Below, one piece after another: positions 23,294 to 34,184 of a DNA stretch of 64,000 nt. The stretch comes from Thelonectria olida (taxonomy: Eukaryota > Ascomycota > Sordariomycetes > Hypocreales > Nectriaceae): positions 992,001-1,056,000 of the forward strand of contig JAGPYM010000002.1 in NCBI GenBank assembly GCA_020736575.1, in the 5' to 3' direction. The position numbers were made by a program, and so were the translations under genes. The notes under the pieces were generated by a model, which was not told the DNA's origin, made no database searches, and saw only the letters and a list, made by a program, of their open reading frames with translations. Every line of letters begins with the position of its first letter. Positions within the stretch are counted from its first letter, which is position 1.

Positions 23294-25084
23294 ATGCGAC
23301 AGGAGCCAGCATCGGGAGACGACGACTACCGTCCCCCACTCCCTCCTCGACCCCAGAGCCTCAGCGCCGACTCAAAGACCTTTCCAGCACAAGCTACGAC
23401 CGCAATAACACCCGTGGAGATCCAAACGCTCTCGTTTCCAGATGGATCCCGAGGCACCTTCCCAACCCCTGGTCCTGACGCCGTCCCCAGCCCTGCCGAT
23501 AGCGGCCATGCGACACCCAGCCGTCATGAGGACAGCATTGCTGGCGAGGCCGACGAGACTGCGAGCATCATGAGCTTTGCGCCTACAATGAGACCGGCCG
23601 GGGACATCGCCAGTTTGCTCGTCGGGGAACTCCATAAGAAGAGTGCGGCGTGGAACATGCTTAGAGGGCAGTCGGCCACCGTACAACCATTCGAAGCGTC
23701 ACGAATAGGACCAGAGGACCGCCTCGCCGATTTCGACCAGGAATTTACACCATTGCCGGAAGAAGGGAATACCGACCTCGAAGACGACCTGAAGCTGCTC
23801 ATGTGGAAGTCTAAGCTAAAGCACTACTTGATTTTATCCTCGGCTGGAAAGCCCGTTTGGAGCCGCCACGGTGATCTTAGTTTGATCAACTCGTCGATTG
23901 GCGTTGTACAAACCATCATATCGTTTTACGAAGGAGCCAAGAATCCTCTCCAAGGCTTCACTGCTGGAGACACGCGCTTTGTCATCATGACAGAGGGCTC
24001 GCTGTACTTGGTTGCCATCAGCAAGCTAGGAGAGAGCGATTCTCAGCTAAGAGCTCAGTTGGAAGCTCTCTACATGCAAATTTTATCGACGCTTACCCTA
24101 CCGAGGCTCAGGACAATCTTTGCTCACAGACCTTCGACGGATTTGAGCAAACCACTACAGGGCACCGAGTCTTTGCTATCATCCCTGGCCGACAATTTTA
24201 CCAAAGGTTCACCTTCTGCTCTTCTTGGGTCTCTAGAGTGCCTGCGGCTTCGGAAATCTCAGCGACATGCCATTAACAACACGTTCCTCAAGTTGAGGTC
24301 AGACAAGCTACTGTACGGCCTTATCGTAGCTGGTGGAAAGCTGGTCAGTGTCATTCGGCCACGTCGACATTCTCTCCACCCCAGCGATCTCCAGCTCATA
24401 TTCAACATGCTGTTCGAGAGCGACGGCATCAAAGGCGGAGGCGGTGAGAACTGGATTCCCCTCTGCCTGCCCGCCTTCAACAACAAAGGCTATCTCTACA
24501 TGTACGTTAGCTTCTTTGAGGGAACTTCCGGAGAACAAGCCACCTCTCCGGCCTCCGCCGGAGGACACTCAACAGATGAAGAAGTGGCCATGATCCTGAT
24601 TAGCACCGACCGGGAGAGCTTCTTTGAACTCAAGCAGATGCGGGACAATGTTGCCCAACAGTTAGCCAAAAACGGCACTCTCGCCATCATTCAACTCGCC
24701 GCTCAAGCAGGCCGTCCCAAGGCACAAGAAATCGCGCCGGGAAGTCAAGTCAGCCACTTTCTTTACAAGTCGCGGGCGAATGTGCAGTTCTGCATGTCCT
24801 CGCTAGACCCAACCTTCACAGGGCTTGTTGATCGAAGGAGGCTGATGACTGTGTACCATGAGCTACATGCGTCCATCCACAGCAAACACTCGCATCTTAA
24901 GGTTCTGCACAGTGTGGGGGACGACGCGACGTCGCTGGCCTGGATCACGCCCGTCTTCGAATTCTACTGCGTGGCTGGACCGAATGTGTCGAGGGCGACG
25001 ATAACGCAGGGAGCAAATAAGATTATTCATTGGGCTAAACGAGAGGAAGAACGCCTTTTCATTATTGGCGGTGGTGTATTCTGA
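23294..25084 (+). CDS. MON1: Vacuolar fusion protein MON1
   Basis: A single-exon gene of 596 residues. The first about 170 residues are Pro/Ser-rich and probably disordered. The conserved part begins [19 protein letters not shown] and [11 protein letters not shown], followed by [28 protein letters not shown] and [20 protein letters not shown], with the C-terminal [22 protein letters not shown]. These are the longin-domain segments of MON1. With CCZ1, MON1 is the guanine-nucleotide exchange factor that loads Rab7/Ypt7 on late endosomes, vacuoles and autophagosomes. In plant-pathogenic fungi it is known to be needed for vacuole fusion, autophagy and infection. The ATG was chosen as the first in frame. 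Confidence 0.95.
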   Translation: MRQEPASGDDDYRPPLPPRPQSLSADSKTFPAQATTAITPVEIQTLSFPDGSRGTFPTPGPDAVPSPADSGHATPSRHEDSIAGEADETASIMSFAPTMRPAGDIASLLVGELHKKSAAWNMLRGQSATVQPFEASRIGPEDRLADFDQEFTPLPEEGNTDLEDDLKLLMWKSKLKHYLILSSAGKPVWSRHGDLSLINSSIGVVQTIISFYEGAKNPLQGFTAGDTRFVIMTEGSLYLVAISKLGESDSQLRAQLEALYMQILSTLTLPRLRTIFAHRPSTDLSKPLQGTESLLSSLADNFTKGSPSALLGSLECLRLRKSQRHAINNTFLKLRSDKLLYGLIVAGGKLVSVIRPRRHSLHPSDLQLIFNMLFESDGIKGGGGENWIPLCLPAFNNKGYLYMYVSFFEGTSGEQATSPASAGGHSTDEEVAMILISTDRESFFELKQMRDNVAQQLAKNGTLAIIQLAAQAGRPKAQEIAPGSQVSHFLYKSRANVQFCMSSLDPTFTGLVDRRRLMTVYHELHASIHSKHSHLKVLHSVGDDATSLAWITPVFEFYCVAGPNVSRATITQGANKIIHWAKREEERLFIIGGGVF

Positions 25085-25223
25085 CCAGACTCATACCAAC
25101 TCATATACTGTCATCAAAACATTACGTTTTGCTATCCTTGCAACCAAAAGACAGAGACCGCCAACGCCTAATGTGCTCGCCGTGTGTCGGATATTGTCCC
25201 CAAGCCTGCGGGGAGTTCCTAGG

Positions 25224-25839
25224 TCACAGCCTTTCATTCATCATTCCCACATCCAACATCATATCAAGCTCAACTCGATTTGGGTAGAGTCGTACTGGTT
25301 GCAACGGCTCGAGCATATCCAGCCCCTCGCCCGTACCCCTCTGATTCGGTGGGGGAAACGTCACCCGGCGAGGATGGTAGTGCTGCGCTGCTTTTGCTAT
25401 GTTTGGGGTTGCTGTCAAAGTAACCACTCCTGGTATCGGGCCGCCCTCGGGCAGCACCCCATGATTTCCTAGCCCATTCTCGGATTCTGTCGTTGATTTT
25501 GGCGCGTCGCTTGGTGTCTGATTCCCAAGTTGAGTGACGTTGGCGAAGGGGGCTCGGCGAGACCAAACCGGAGTTGTTTCTGCTGAAGGGCGGTTGGGGC
25601 CTGGACTCATCTCCAAAACTGGCCCGGTCATTGGAGGAAGAGGACGTTGATGGAAAGGTCATGGTGTCTGTTGCAAGGGTTGCACTAGAGGCGTTCATGA
25701 TAGCTTCGGAGAATGGTGCATCGAAGTTCTCAATGAAGCGTGGGCTTCGTAGTGAAGTGGTTGACGTGGACGAGAGCTGGAAGTCGGGCTGCTCCTTTTC
25801 GGGGAGGGGAAGCGTCAAGTTCGGTTTTCGGGAAGCCAT
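25224..25839 (-). CDS. Hypothetical protein with unresolved 3' reading frame
   Basis: From the ATG at 25839 (MASRKPNLTLPLPEKEQPDF) one frame stays open for 189 codons to 25270. Its first about 130 codons have C-rich third positions and end in a conserved-looking block, STWESDTKRRAKINDRIREW. A second frame, shifted by one base, is open from 25631 to 25224 and ends LEPLQPVRLYPNRVELDMML. A 46-nt intron would join them: it starts GTGCTG after the Trp codon (about 25458) and ends TTTGACAG, giving W-ATPNIAKAAQHYHP. The donor is weak, so a one-base error or use of the 189-codon frame are alternatives. The protein is Ser-rich with a short basic helix and no recognised domain or signal peptide. Function unknown. 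Its 3' end is 140 bases from the MON1 stop. Confidence 0.55.
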
Positions 25840-27745
25840 CTTGGCAAGCCGGTGCTAGGCGAAGACCTTTCCTAGAGATGGACCAAGTACGGAATATCGA
25901 TGAAGGTGTTGGAGTATTGGTCGGAGTCAGGTGATGTGGGGGACGCAATGTTTTATTAGAGGCGTGGTAAAGTTTGTCTCGGACGGGGAGATGCGAGGGG
26001 GTTGTTACTGTTTTGACGACGAATGCCGGACGAGGGTTTCTTTTTCACTTTACTTTCAAGGGCCCCGAAGAAACGGTGGCTCGGTCATGCGTACTCGGCA
26101 AGCTTAACAAGAAACCACATGAACATGGCGGAACAAGACTAAGTCGTCCCGCAGACCCCTGACTAGATTTCGACAAGCTCTTTCGTGGCCGAAGCCAAGT
26201 GGACTGCGGGGGACGACGGTGGCCAGTGAATGTCGAGGCCGGGCGCAACCATGATGGAAAATGCTGGGACGACGGAGAGACGGCGGAGACAGACTCGACT
26301 CTGGTGCAAGCCACATCGGGAATCGCTTTGACGAGAACGGCAACCTTAGTGGATACACTTCCAGAATAGCTAGCCAGCTAATAAAACCCTGTTGCCGAGT
26401 CAAGTTGTGGTGGAGTTGGGAGAGTTCGGTTGTGCGGCCGGACGGGCGATCATCCCCCCTTCCCCTCGAATCCTCGAATTTTCAGTGGCAGACTGCTGGC
26501 AGCACTTTTTCCTCCTTGCCCCGTCCCTTGTATGCTGCCCGGTCCGGTCCAGTCCTCTCTGGGCAATGAGTCACGTTATTGACCCTTGAGCGGTGTCGGG
26601 ATTGGTCTTGTGAAAGATTGAAATCATCTGACTCGTGTTGGCAGGCGAATAGAGCAGGGAGTTTGACTTGACAGACGCCATGGCTAACGCCCCTCCGATG
26701 TGTCAAGTCGGGAAGAACGGGGACTCGAGCGAGGGGACTCGATGTCTGGTGGGGAGGAAAGGACTCGTCGATTTGCATGTGCCCTGCCAAGTGACAAGGA
26801 ACTGAGAATAGTGAGAAGCCGAAGTAAGGTTGAGTTCAGATCCTCCTGTAGGTACACACCTTATCATCCTACTCAACATTCGTGACGGCGAACTTCGCAA
26901 GCAGCTGGGTAGGATTGGTGGCGTGAACCAACGTCCCCCTTCGTGAAATACACGCACACCTTCCTGGGCAACCGTAAAGTGGACAAGGCCAAAAGGCCGC
27001 GATGGCAACCACCTCATACGCGATAAATGCGCCTGAGCGTGCATGCTACTACTCAAATTTGACGTCACCCTCGTGTGTTGGGCGTAGGTTGCTATCGAGT
27101 GTACTTGGTACGTCGTTGATGAGGGAAATTCTGTTGAAGCTTGCTTTCTGCATGTCGACTGAGGTGGAAAGGGAGATGCGCTGGTGGTGAATGCCTGAGG
27201 AAGGTACCAGGGCTAGAGCGAGTTGATGGAAGCCCTCACCAAGTCTCGAGTGGGTAAGTGCGACTGCTGTGCCAGTTCAGATGGATAATCATGGAGCTCT
27301 TTCTCTTGTTCGCAGAACTGCTCACACAATCGCACTCGCTACTCCCAAAAATGGTAAAAGCTGGCCATCAGCGAGCCAATCGCAACTTGGACATTTCCTC
27401 CCTTGCTTCACGCAAATTGTTCGGTCTCAAGCCCCTTCCAGCAAAGCAAACACAAGGCAGTAGCGATGGCTTCACCTGCCCTTGAATCACCCAAGCTTCG
27501 GGCCTGTCACCTCAAAGCAGCCCAATGTCGTCCCGTCCTCTCCATCTCCAACTCCAACTCCAACTCCGACTCCGTCCTCCGTCACCAGAATGCCCCCCCA
27601 GTGACGGTCGTCGGCTGGCTTGTAATCGCCCTTCAACGTTTCTTGGTCTGTTTTGATTCTCTTTTGGTCGTCAGTGAACATTTCCGCAGCACTATATCCC
27701 ATCTTATTCTTTCTATTGCTCTACGTCAGCTTCAGTACATACAAC
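25840..27745. other. Intergenic: upstream regions of two divergent genes
   Basis: 1.9 kb between a minus-strand and a plus-strand gene. The frames present are short and non-overlapping with any family. A CCAACTCCAACTCC-type short repeat lies near 27545-27565. Confidence 0.5.
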
Positions 27746-30700
27746 ATGGACCTTGAAGAACCGCAGCAGAGATGTGCCAGCCAAAACTCTCAGTACAGCC
27801 AACATCGCTCTCATGGGAAGCCAAGGCATCACACTCAACCTCGTCCGCCAGCTCCGCAGCGGCGACCTCTACGCAGTGTCACTGGAAACGCCCAACTCCT
27901 CCGCTCCCCAGGCCCATTGGAGAGTATGCTCAAGACGACGACTGAAACAGGTGATATCGGTCTCTTCTCTATTAGACCTGCACTACCGACGGCAACATAC
28001 CATCACCCTCCTCGTCCAAGGCCCGGCTTTGGGGATGAGAATCTCCTGTTTCGTCGTCCTTCTCGAGGAGTAAATGAAGAGCCCGTTCATGATGACCGCA
28101 AGACACTGCCTTCCTATCGTGATACAACATCCGAGATCATATCGCTCTATGGCCCTCCGACCCAGTCGTCATTCTCGAGGTCTTTCTCCCCGTCAATGGA
28201 CGATGGTCAACGGTCCTATTCTCTTACTACTTGCAGCTCGAGACGCCTTCCTTCTCAAAAGTCATCATGCACCCTACAGAGTGTCGCTAGCTCTGGTGGT
28301 CTCCAGCGGCCTCGGTCTCCTTTCCCGTATCCAACGCGCCTGAAGCGTCCTGGGGTCCGGCCAGCTTCACCAGCTGTGACAGAAAATGGGAGTGTTGACT
28401 ACCGTAGGATGGTCGAGCTTGATAGAGTATCTCATGTCAGTTTTTTGTACTAAAAATAAGTGTCTAGGAAGCGCAACTAACTCTTTCACAGCGGACTGTC
28501 CATGGATCTTACAAGCCAATTCAGTACACAGGTCCACGCCGTCCGCCCCCTCTCTCTATGCGGCCTGAGTACAACAGATCAACATCCTCTCTGCCATCAC
28601 GGATGTCTCCCGGTCCGCATTACCAAGTCCCTGGTCCGAGTCGTTCTCGCACTCCTAATTCAGTCGTCTATGGTGGCCCCAGGTCATCACGTCGACAGTA
28701 TGATTCGAGTGACCAGAGTGTTCGGTCAGCAAGTCTGACATCCATTGTTGAAATGTACCAGAGACCTATCCTTCCAAGCAGAGCAGGGACACCTATCCGT
28801 TCCGCGGGCGCCTTCTACTATGACTACTCTGAAGATTTTGACACGGGGCCTGAACAGGAACTTGGCTATATGGTCCCTTTTTGTCCGGTCCCTCAGCGAG
28901 TAGACAGTTTCCACCGACCTATGATCTTGAGGGAAGACGGTCAGGACGATCTTGATGTTGACAATGTTCCACCTGTGGCCCAGGCAAAAGATGACAACCA
29001 GAATTCTCACGGTAAGATTCATCAAGGAAATACATCTGTACACTGACCAACTCCCAGAAGATATGGTTCATGCGGTCCAAATGGGCGATGGTATTAAGGC
29101 ACCCAACGGCCCAGGCTCCGATCTAGTCCAAGTCATAGAGGCGGATGTCATCTCCTTGACTGCTCACACTTCACTGAGGAGCGACCATGAGCGTGGTCTT
29201 CACGCGCTATCTCATGTCAGTGGCGTTCCGTCGGGCCCAGATCTACCTGATCCTCAAGATATCGATGATCAAGAGAGCACGATCGCGCTTCAGGGTCCAG
29301 CAACAAGTTCGGAAGTATTGTCGGATCTGTCTTGGTGTACTGAATGGCAGCCATTCAAGTCACAGAATAGAAGATCTAGTGAAGTTGTTGATCCCGCGAA
29401 GCGCGATTCCCAGTCTTCACTAACGACGCATAATCCTGAGCCAAACCTAACTCTTCCGAAGACACCTCCCACTATGAACACCGTTGAGGGCCGTTTGGAG
29501 TCGAAACCAAGGGATGAAAACAAAGAGAACATGGTCCCGAATTTCCCCTTCCATGACCGCAAGTCGAGCCTGCAGGTTGAAGATAAAGCGCTGGGTGTTC
29601 TACGTAAATCTCAGAGCTTGCCATGTCAAGTCCAAGAGCACTATGGGCGACCAACGAAACGAACTTCTCCCGGAAAACACAAGCGAAACCCAGCAAATGT
29701 CTTCACTGGACTTCCGCTCGTTCTAGATGACGCCATGCACCCAGAACTTTCAATTGCGAAAGCAGACACTCCTATCTTGTCCCCAAACCCCATTTCCCCA
29801 GTTCAACAGTTGAAACTGACAAAGAGTATCCCTCAGCTTATGAAGGCCTTGCCTCCTCTACCTCTTGAAGCGCAGCGCCAGTGTGAATCGCCGTTTGGAA
29901 GCACTTCGACGGGGACAGAGGTCTCAACTGGACTTCTCTTCACAAGCCCAGCGAAATCCCTGGTGCCATTTGACTGCGAGGAAAACTCCAGTTTCCTAGC
30001 TTCCAAAATTGGTTGCGATAAGGATGATGGTGAGGGGTTGAAGGCAAAACCTTCAAAATTCAGGATGAGGGTGAAGACATCCCAGCCACTCAACTTTCGA
30101 GAACACTCGAGTGACTCGTCTGGGGCGGCGTCAGCAGGAAGAGCGGAAGATTACAGAGGATCCCGGTTGAAGCTGAAGATTTCTCGCAGTCAGTTGAAAA
30201 AAGGGAAACTGACTCCGGGGCCAGTCATCCGCAGTCCGGTACTGAAACAGTACAGCTCCTTGTCGGACCTACAGAACTGTCCAAAGCAGGACCTTTTCAC
30301 AGGTCGCGGCAGTCTTGATGAGGCGCGTGCAAGCAAGCCCTGTTCTGGACTAGAAAACGGCGGGTTGAAGGTAACCAGTAAGGTGGCTGGGCTCGAGTCT
30401 CCGTCGGTACCATCATACCAATTCGACATTGCTTATCCTCCATTACTCGTGGAGAAGAAGATTAAGGTATCCCGTCATTCAAGTCATGGTCACAGCCTCG
30501 AAAATGTCCAGAAATCGATGCTCTATACAGCGTCGACTGGGAATCGACGTGGTCTAAGACAAAAGGTTTCTTTACTCCGCCTCAGGGTAGCTGGGCTTCC
30601 TCCGCCTAGACCCCAATCGAAAAGACGCAGACGGTGCTCGAATGTTTCTAGAAGCCACGAGAGATCATCGTCGCCGCCGTATAAGACTGGCGGCAAAGCT

Positions 30701-30859
30701 TTGGTCAAGGTTGGAACAGAAACTCAGCAGAAAGCTAAGACGGGCTCCAATCGGTCCAAGAAGCGAGTTCGGCGTGTTCGCAGATGGGCATTTGAGGCAA
30801 AGCGAGTGGTGAGATCATATGTGAGGAGGTTAGATCGGTCTACGCGCTCAAGTAAGTAA
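27746..30859 (+). CDS. Large disordered fungal protein of unknown function
   Basis: Three exons: 27746-28435, 28492-29011 and 29058-30859, coding 1003 residues. Introns are 56 and 46 nt (GTCAGT to CACAG; GTAAGA to CCCAG) and both joins keep frame. The ATG at 27746 is the first in the frame. The protein is rich in Ser, Pro and Arg and has no membrane segment or enzyme motif. Recognisable patches are RTVHGSYKPIQYTGPRRPPP just after intron 1, SVRSASLTSIVEMYQRP, SLSDLQNCPKQDLFTGRGSL, and a very basic tail (KKRVRRVRRWAFEAKRVVRS). Many SP, TP and RxxS sites suggest a phosphorylated scaffold or nucleic-acid-binding protein, but that is inference. I recognise no named family. Confidence 0.75.
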
Positions 30860-31188
30860 TGCGTTGTAAGAGGGTGTCACCTTTAGCAACGGAGTCTTTG
30901 CAAAGGAACAGTTGGTATGGCATGTTTTAAAGGGGGAATAATGCGTTTATGGTGTGAGGTGTAAAGGAGCTCTAGGTATTCACGATGCAGATGCTAGAGC
31001 GAGTCAACTTGAACAGAAGGTATCGAACATGAAAGCTGCTCCATTGTGAGGCTGACACGAGGAATTGATGGAAATGTGAAGATCCAGTTGAATATACATG
31101 TCTATATTTAGTACGTCTATTTGGGTATCATGATAATATGCAAGAAATCGTTATACAAGCGACCAAAGCCATGACAGGTGGTGGATGG
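30860..31188. other. Convergent intergenic spacer
   Basis: 329 AT-rich bases holding two 3' ends. No gene is seen. Confidence 0.5.
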
Positions 31189-33344
31189 TCACTGGGTCAT
31201 TGTCTCGTTGATGGATCGCCAGAAGGCGCAGCGCTGAGTCTCGTTCCTGGGAACATCCTCCATTGTGGAGTTTGGGAGCTGCAGGACGATGCGAGTCTGG
31301 GTGTCGCCCCAGGGCTTCCACTCGGGGGCGTCCTTGTAGCGGTAGGTGTTTGGGTTGAGGGAGCGGACGAAGCTGATCCAGTAGTTCTGGACGACAGGGA
31401 TGATGGGGGCGTTGTAGGTGGTGTAGCTGGCGGGCGTGGCCGTCATGAAGGCGCCGAAGACGGCGGTCGACTCGAGGGTGTGGGGGACGCCGCGGCCGGT
31501 GTCGATGAAGTTGTAGTCCTGGAGGTTGTAGCGGTAGGAGAAGATGTCCGTCTTGCTGGCCGACCGCATCGAGTTGAGGATGTAGTTGGCGGGGCAGATG
31601 AAGGTCGACTCGCCGCAGGCGCGGGCGGCCGGGCCGTACCAGTCGGCGTGCATGGGGAAGGCGGGCTCGAGCGGGTAGTGGTCCAGCATGGCGTCGGTGT
31701 CGTTGGCGGTCATGTAGGGGAAGTTGTTCTTCATAAAGGTGGTGAAGTAGTAGGGGCTGGTGGCATTGGGTGTGAAGATGGTGCCGTCTGGACGCGCGTG
31801 TGTGTAAGTGGACGTGCACTACATGCATACGTAGGAATGACGAAGGCCCCTGACAGCTCAGGGGGAAGGGGGCATGAAAACTTACCATTGGTGGTCGAGC
31901 CGTACAGAAGCGGCACCTTGACGAAGTCTCCGCGCGCAAACAGGTTGGTGGGCGTGTCGACCATGAAGTCGCCGTCGGTCACAGGCATCCAGTAGAAGTT
32001 GGGGTTTCCGAGGCGGCCGACGAAGGGCTCGTTGTGGTTGGCGTCCTGGATGTCGGCGGTCGACTTGGCGCGCAGACAGGCCATGTTGCCGTCTTCGTGG
32101 CCCAGGCAATCCGTCTCGTTGAGGATGCGCTGGTACTTGTAGTCGACGTCCTTGTAGTGCGGCTGGCCGGGCCAGAAGGTCGACTCGGCGATGGCGCCGA
32201 CGAAGAGGTTGTCGTTGCGGCCGCCGTAGGCCGCCAGGTGCAGGCCGACGGAGCCGGCGCCGGCGGACACGCCCTGAAGCACGACGTGGTCCTCGTCGCC
32301 GCCGAAGCGGTGGATGTTGTCCTGGACCCAGTGCAGGGCGCGGCGCTGGTCGAGGAGGCCTGCGTTGAGGACGCCATCAGCTTTGACGTCGTCGCCGGCC
32401 AAGAAGCCCCAGACGGAGACGCGGTAGTTGAAGCTGACAAAGACCATGTTGCGGCCCGAGTTCTCGACGAGCTGCGAGCCGTTGGCGTAGGGGTTCGAGT
32501 TGATGATGTAGCCGCCGCCCTGGATGAAGACCATGACGGGCAGCTTGGAGGCGACGGTGGCGTTGCTGGGGGCCCAGACGTTGATGAAAAGGCAGTCCTC
32601 GTCTGGGCCGCCGGGCGTCTGGTCGAGTCCGAGGCAGAAGGAACCCCACTGAGAAGGAGAGTTAGGTCTGAGTAGAATGAGAGAAGCTGGGTCATCGTCT
32701 TACCTTTTGAGCATCCTGGATCTTGGTCTCGTTCTGCGGCGCCACGGGAGCCCGCCAGCGCAAGTCGCCGAGCGGAGGAGAGGCATATCTCATGCGCCGG
32801 AACTCGTTGACGCCGTTGGTGAGGGCGAGGCCCTGGTAGCGCGAGTATCCCAGGTCGACGACAGGGCCCTTGATGAGATTTGGGTCACGGTCCTGTCTGG
32901 CGTGTTAGTGACGAGGTTCTGTCATCGAGTAGTTCTAGGAGGCTCATTGAGAAGTGAGAGGGGTGAATGTACCTCGCGCAGACCAAAGTACAAGCCTAGG
33001 CTCAACGCAAGAGCTATAACGACAACGACGGGGGGCACCGTCCAGAGCAGGATTCGCTTCCAGTTGCGCTTCCTCTCGGTGACTTCTCTCGGGCGGTCGG
33101 CGGGCGAGATATCGGAGACGTCGGACAGACGCGGTGAGTGGGCACCATCTTGATCATGATGGTCCTCATGACTGCCCTGGGCTGAGCTCCCGTATGTTTC
33201 GGGCGTCTTCTTCACAATGGCCGTCGCGGACGTGACGGAATCATCTGAGCTGGCCGTTTCCGTCGACGAGTTGGACAGGCTGCGCGTCCGGGTCAGAGGC
33301 GCAGGCTCCGAAGAGTCGTCGATGGCGTCGTTTCTCCCCGACAT
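31189..33344 (-). CDS. Membrane-anchored type-B carboxylesterase (cholinesterase/lipase family)
   Basis: Four exons on the minus strand: 32973-33344, 32704-32892, 31886-32648 and 31189-31787; 640 residues. Exon 1 gives a 98-residue Ser/Asp-rich cytosolic tail and one membrane helix (about 99-122, TVPPVVVVIALALSLGLYFG), so the enzyme is probably a type II protein facing the lumen or outside. The alpha/beta-hydrolase domain follows: oxyanion loop FIQGGGY, EDCLFINVW block, nucleophile elbow GVSAGAGS (Ser about 315) and a candidate His in GRGVPHTLE (about 544). The acid position, usually Glu in DEG, reads NDG (Asp about 442), and that codon is split by intron 3. Several N-glycosylation sequons (NAT, NGS, NETD, NDTD, NSTM) fit an extracellular fold. 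Substrate unknown; related fungal enzymes hydrolyse various esters. Confidence 0.88.
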
Positions 33345-33958
33345 GTTATGAGAGAGGTGAATGAGAAGAGAGGGCGGAAAGGAAGGGGAAATCAGTCGGT
33401 CAACTGTCAGCTCGGGTCAAGAGAATACATGAAGAGAGATGTGATGTGACGAGATGAGGATGAAGACCAATTGAGTTGACAGGGACCGTGAAACCGAACA
33501 ATACGAAAAAGAAAGAAAAAAACGACTGGACAGTATTACACGAGAACAACAGCAAGCAAAGAAAAGAAGAAGAAAAAAGGGTTCAACGGGGGGGGCGGCA
33601 GACGATGATATAATAAGACGACATCGAGAAGAAGACGATAGACAACGGGGCGTAAGAGCGAGAGCCAAGCCCGAACGACTCGGGTCTAGGCCTAGTAGGC
33701 TCTCGCCAGTTACGAAGTCAGGGGACGCAAACAATCATTGGCAATGGTTAAAAAATGAAAAAAGCCGATAATAAGAAGTTCCCCATCCCCATCAGGGCGC
33801 AGCCAAGAACAGGAAGAATCTTGTCGGTGGGCGGCGCCTCAATTGCGGGTTGTTTTGTCTGGCAGGGGACCAGGGGACTCTCCAGGGGAGGGGGGGGGGG
33901 CTTCCGTTGGTGCCGATTAACCAGATGCTCATTAATTCCGACGAGTCCGTAGAGGGCT

Positions 33959-33962
<4 letters not shown>

Positions 33963-34001
<39 letters not shown>
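33963..34001. repeat. (CT)n microsatellite
   Basis: About 19 uninterrupted CT units, the longest simple repeat in the window outside coding sequence. Confidence 0.95.
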
Positions 34002-34005
<4 letters not shown>

Positions 34006-34162
34006 GTCTCTCTCTGCCCCCTTCTGTCTGCCCTACCTATCTACACTGCCCATGACTATCAACGAGGATCAACATCAATGGGTCACTCTCTCTCTCGGCA
34101 TCTTGGCATCTCACAGCAAAACAAAAACACAAAAAGAAAAGTGGGCAGTTCACTCAATGCAC

Positions 34163-34184
34163 GTCTTCTTCTTCTTCTTCTTCT
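34163..34184. repeat. (CTT)n microsatellite
   Basis: Seven CTT units, about 160 bases from the CT repeat. Confidence 0.85.

Noticed and set aside
31138..31995. 285-codon plus-strand frame opposite the esterase
   Set aside because: Val/Gly/Asp-rich mirror of a GC-rich coding strand; the esterase frame has full catalytic motifs.
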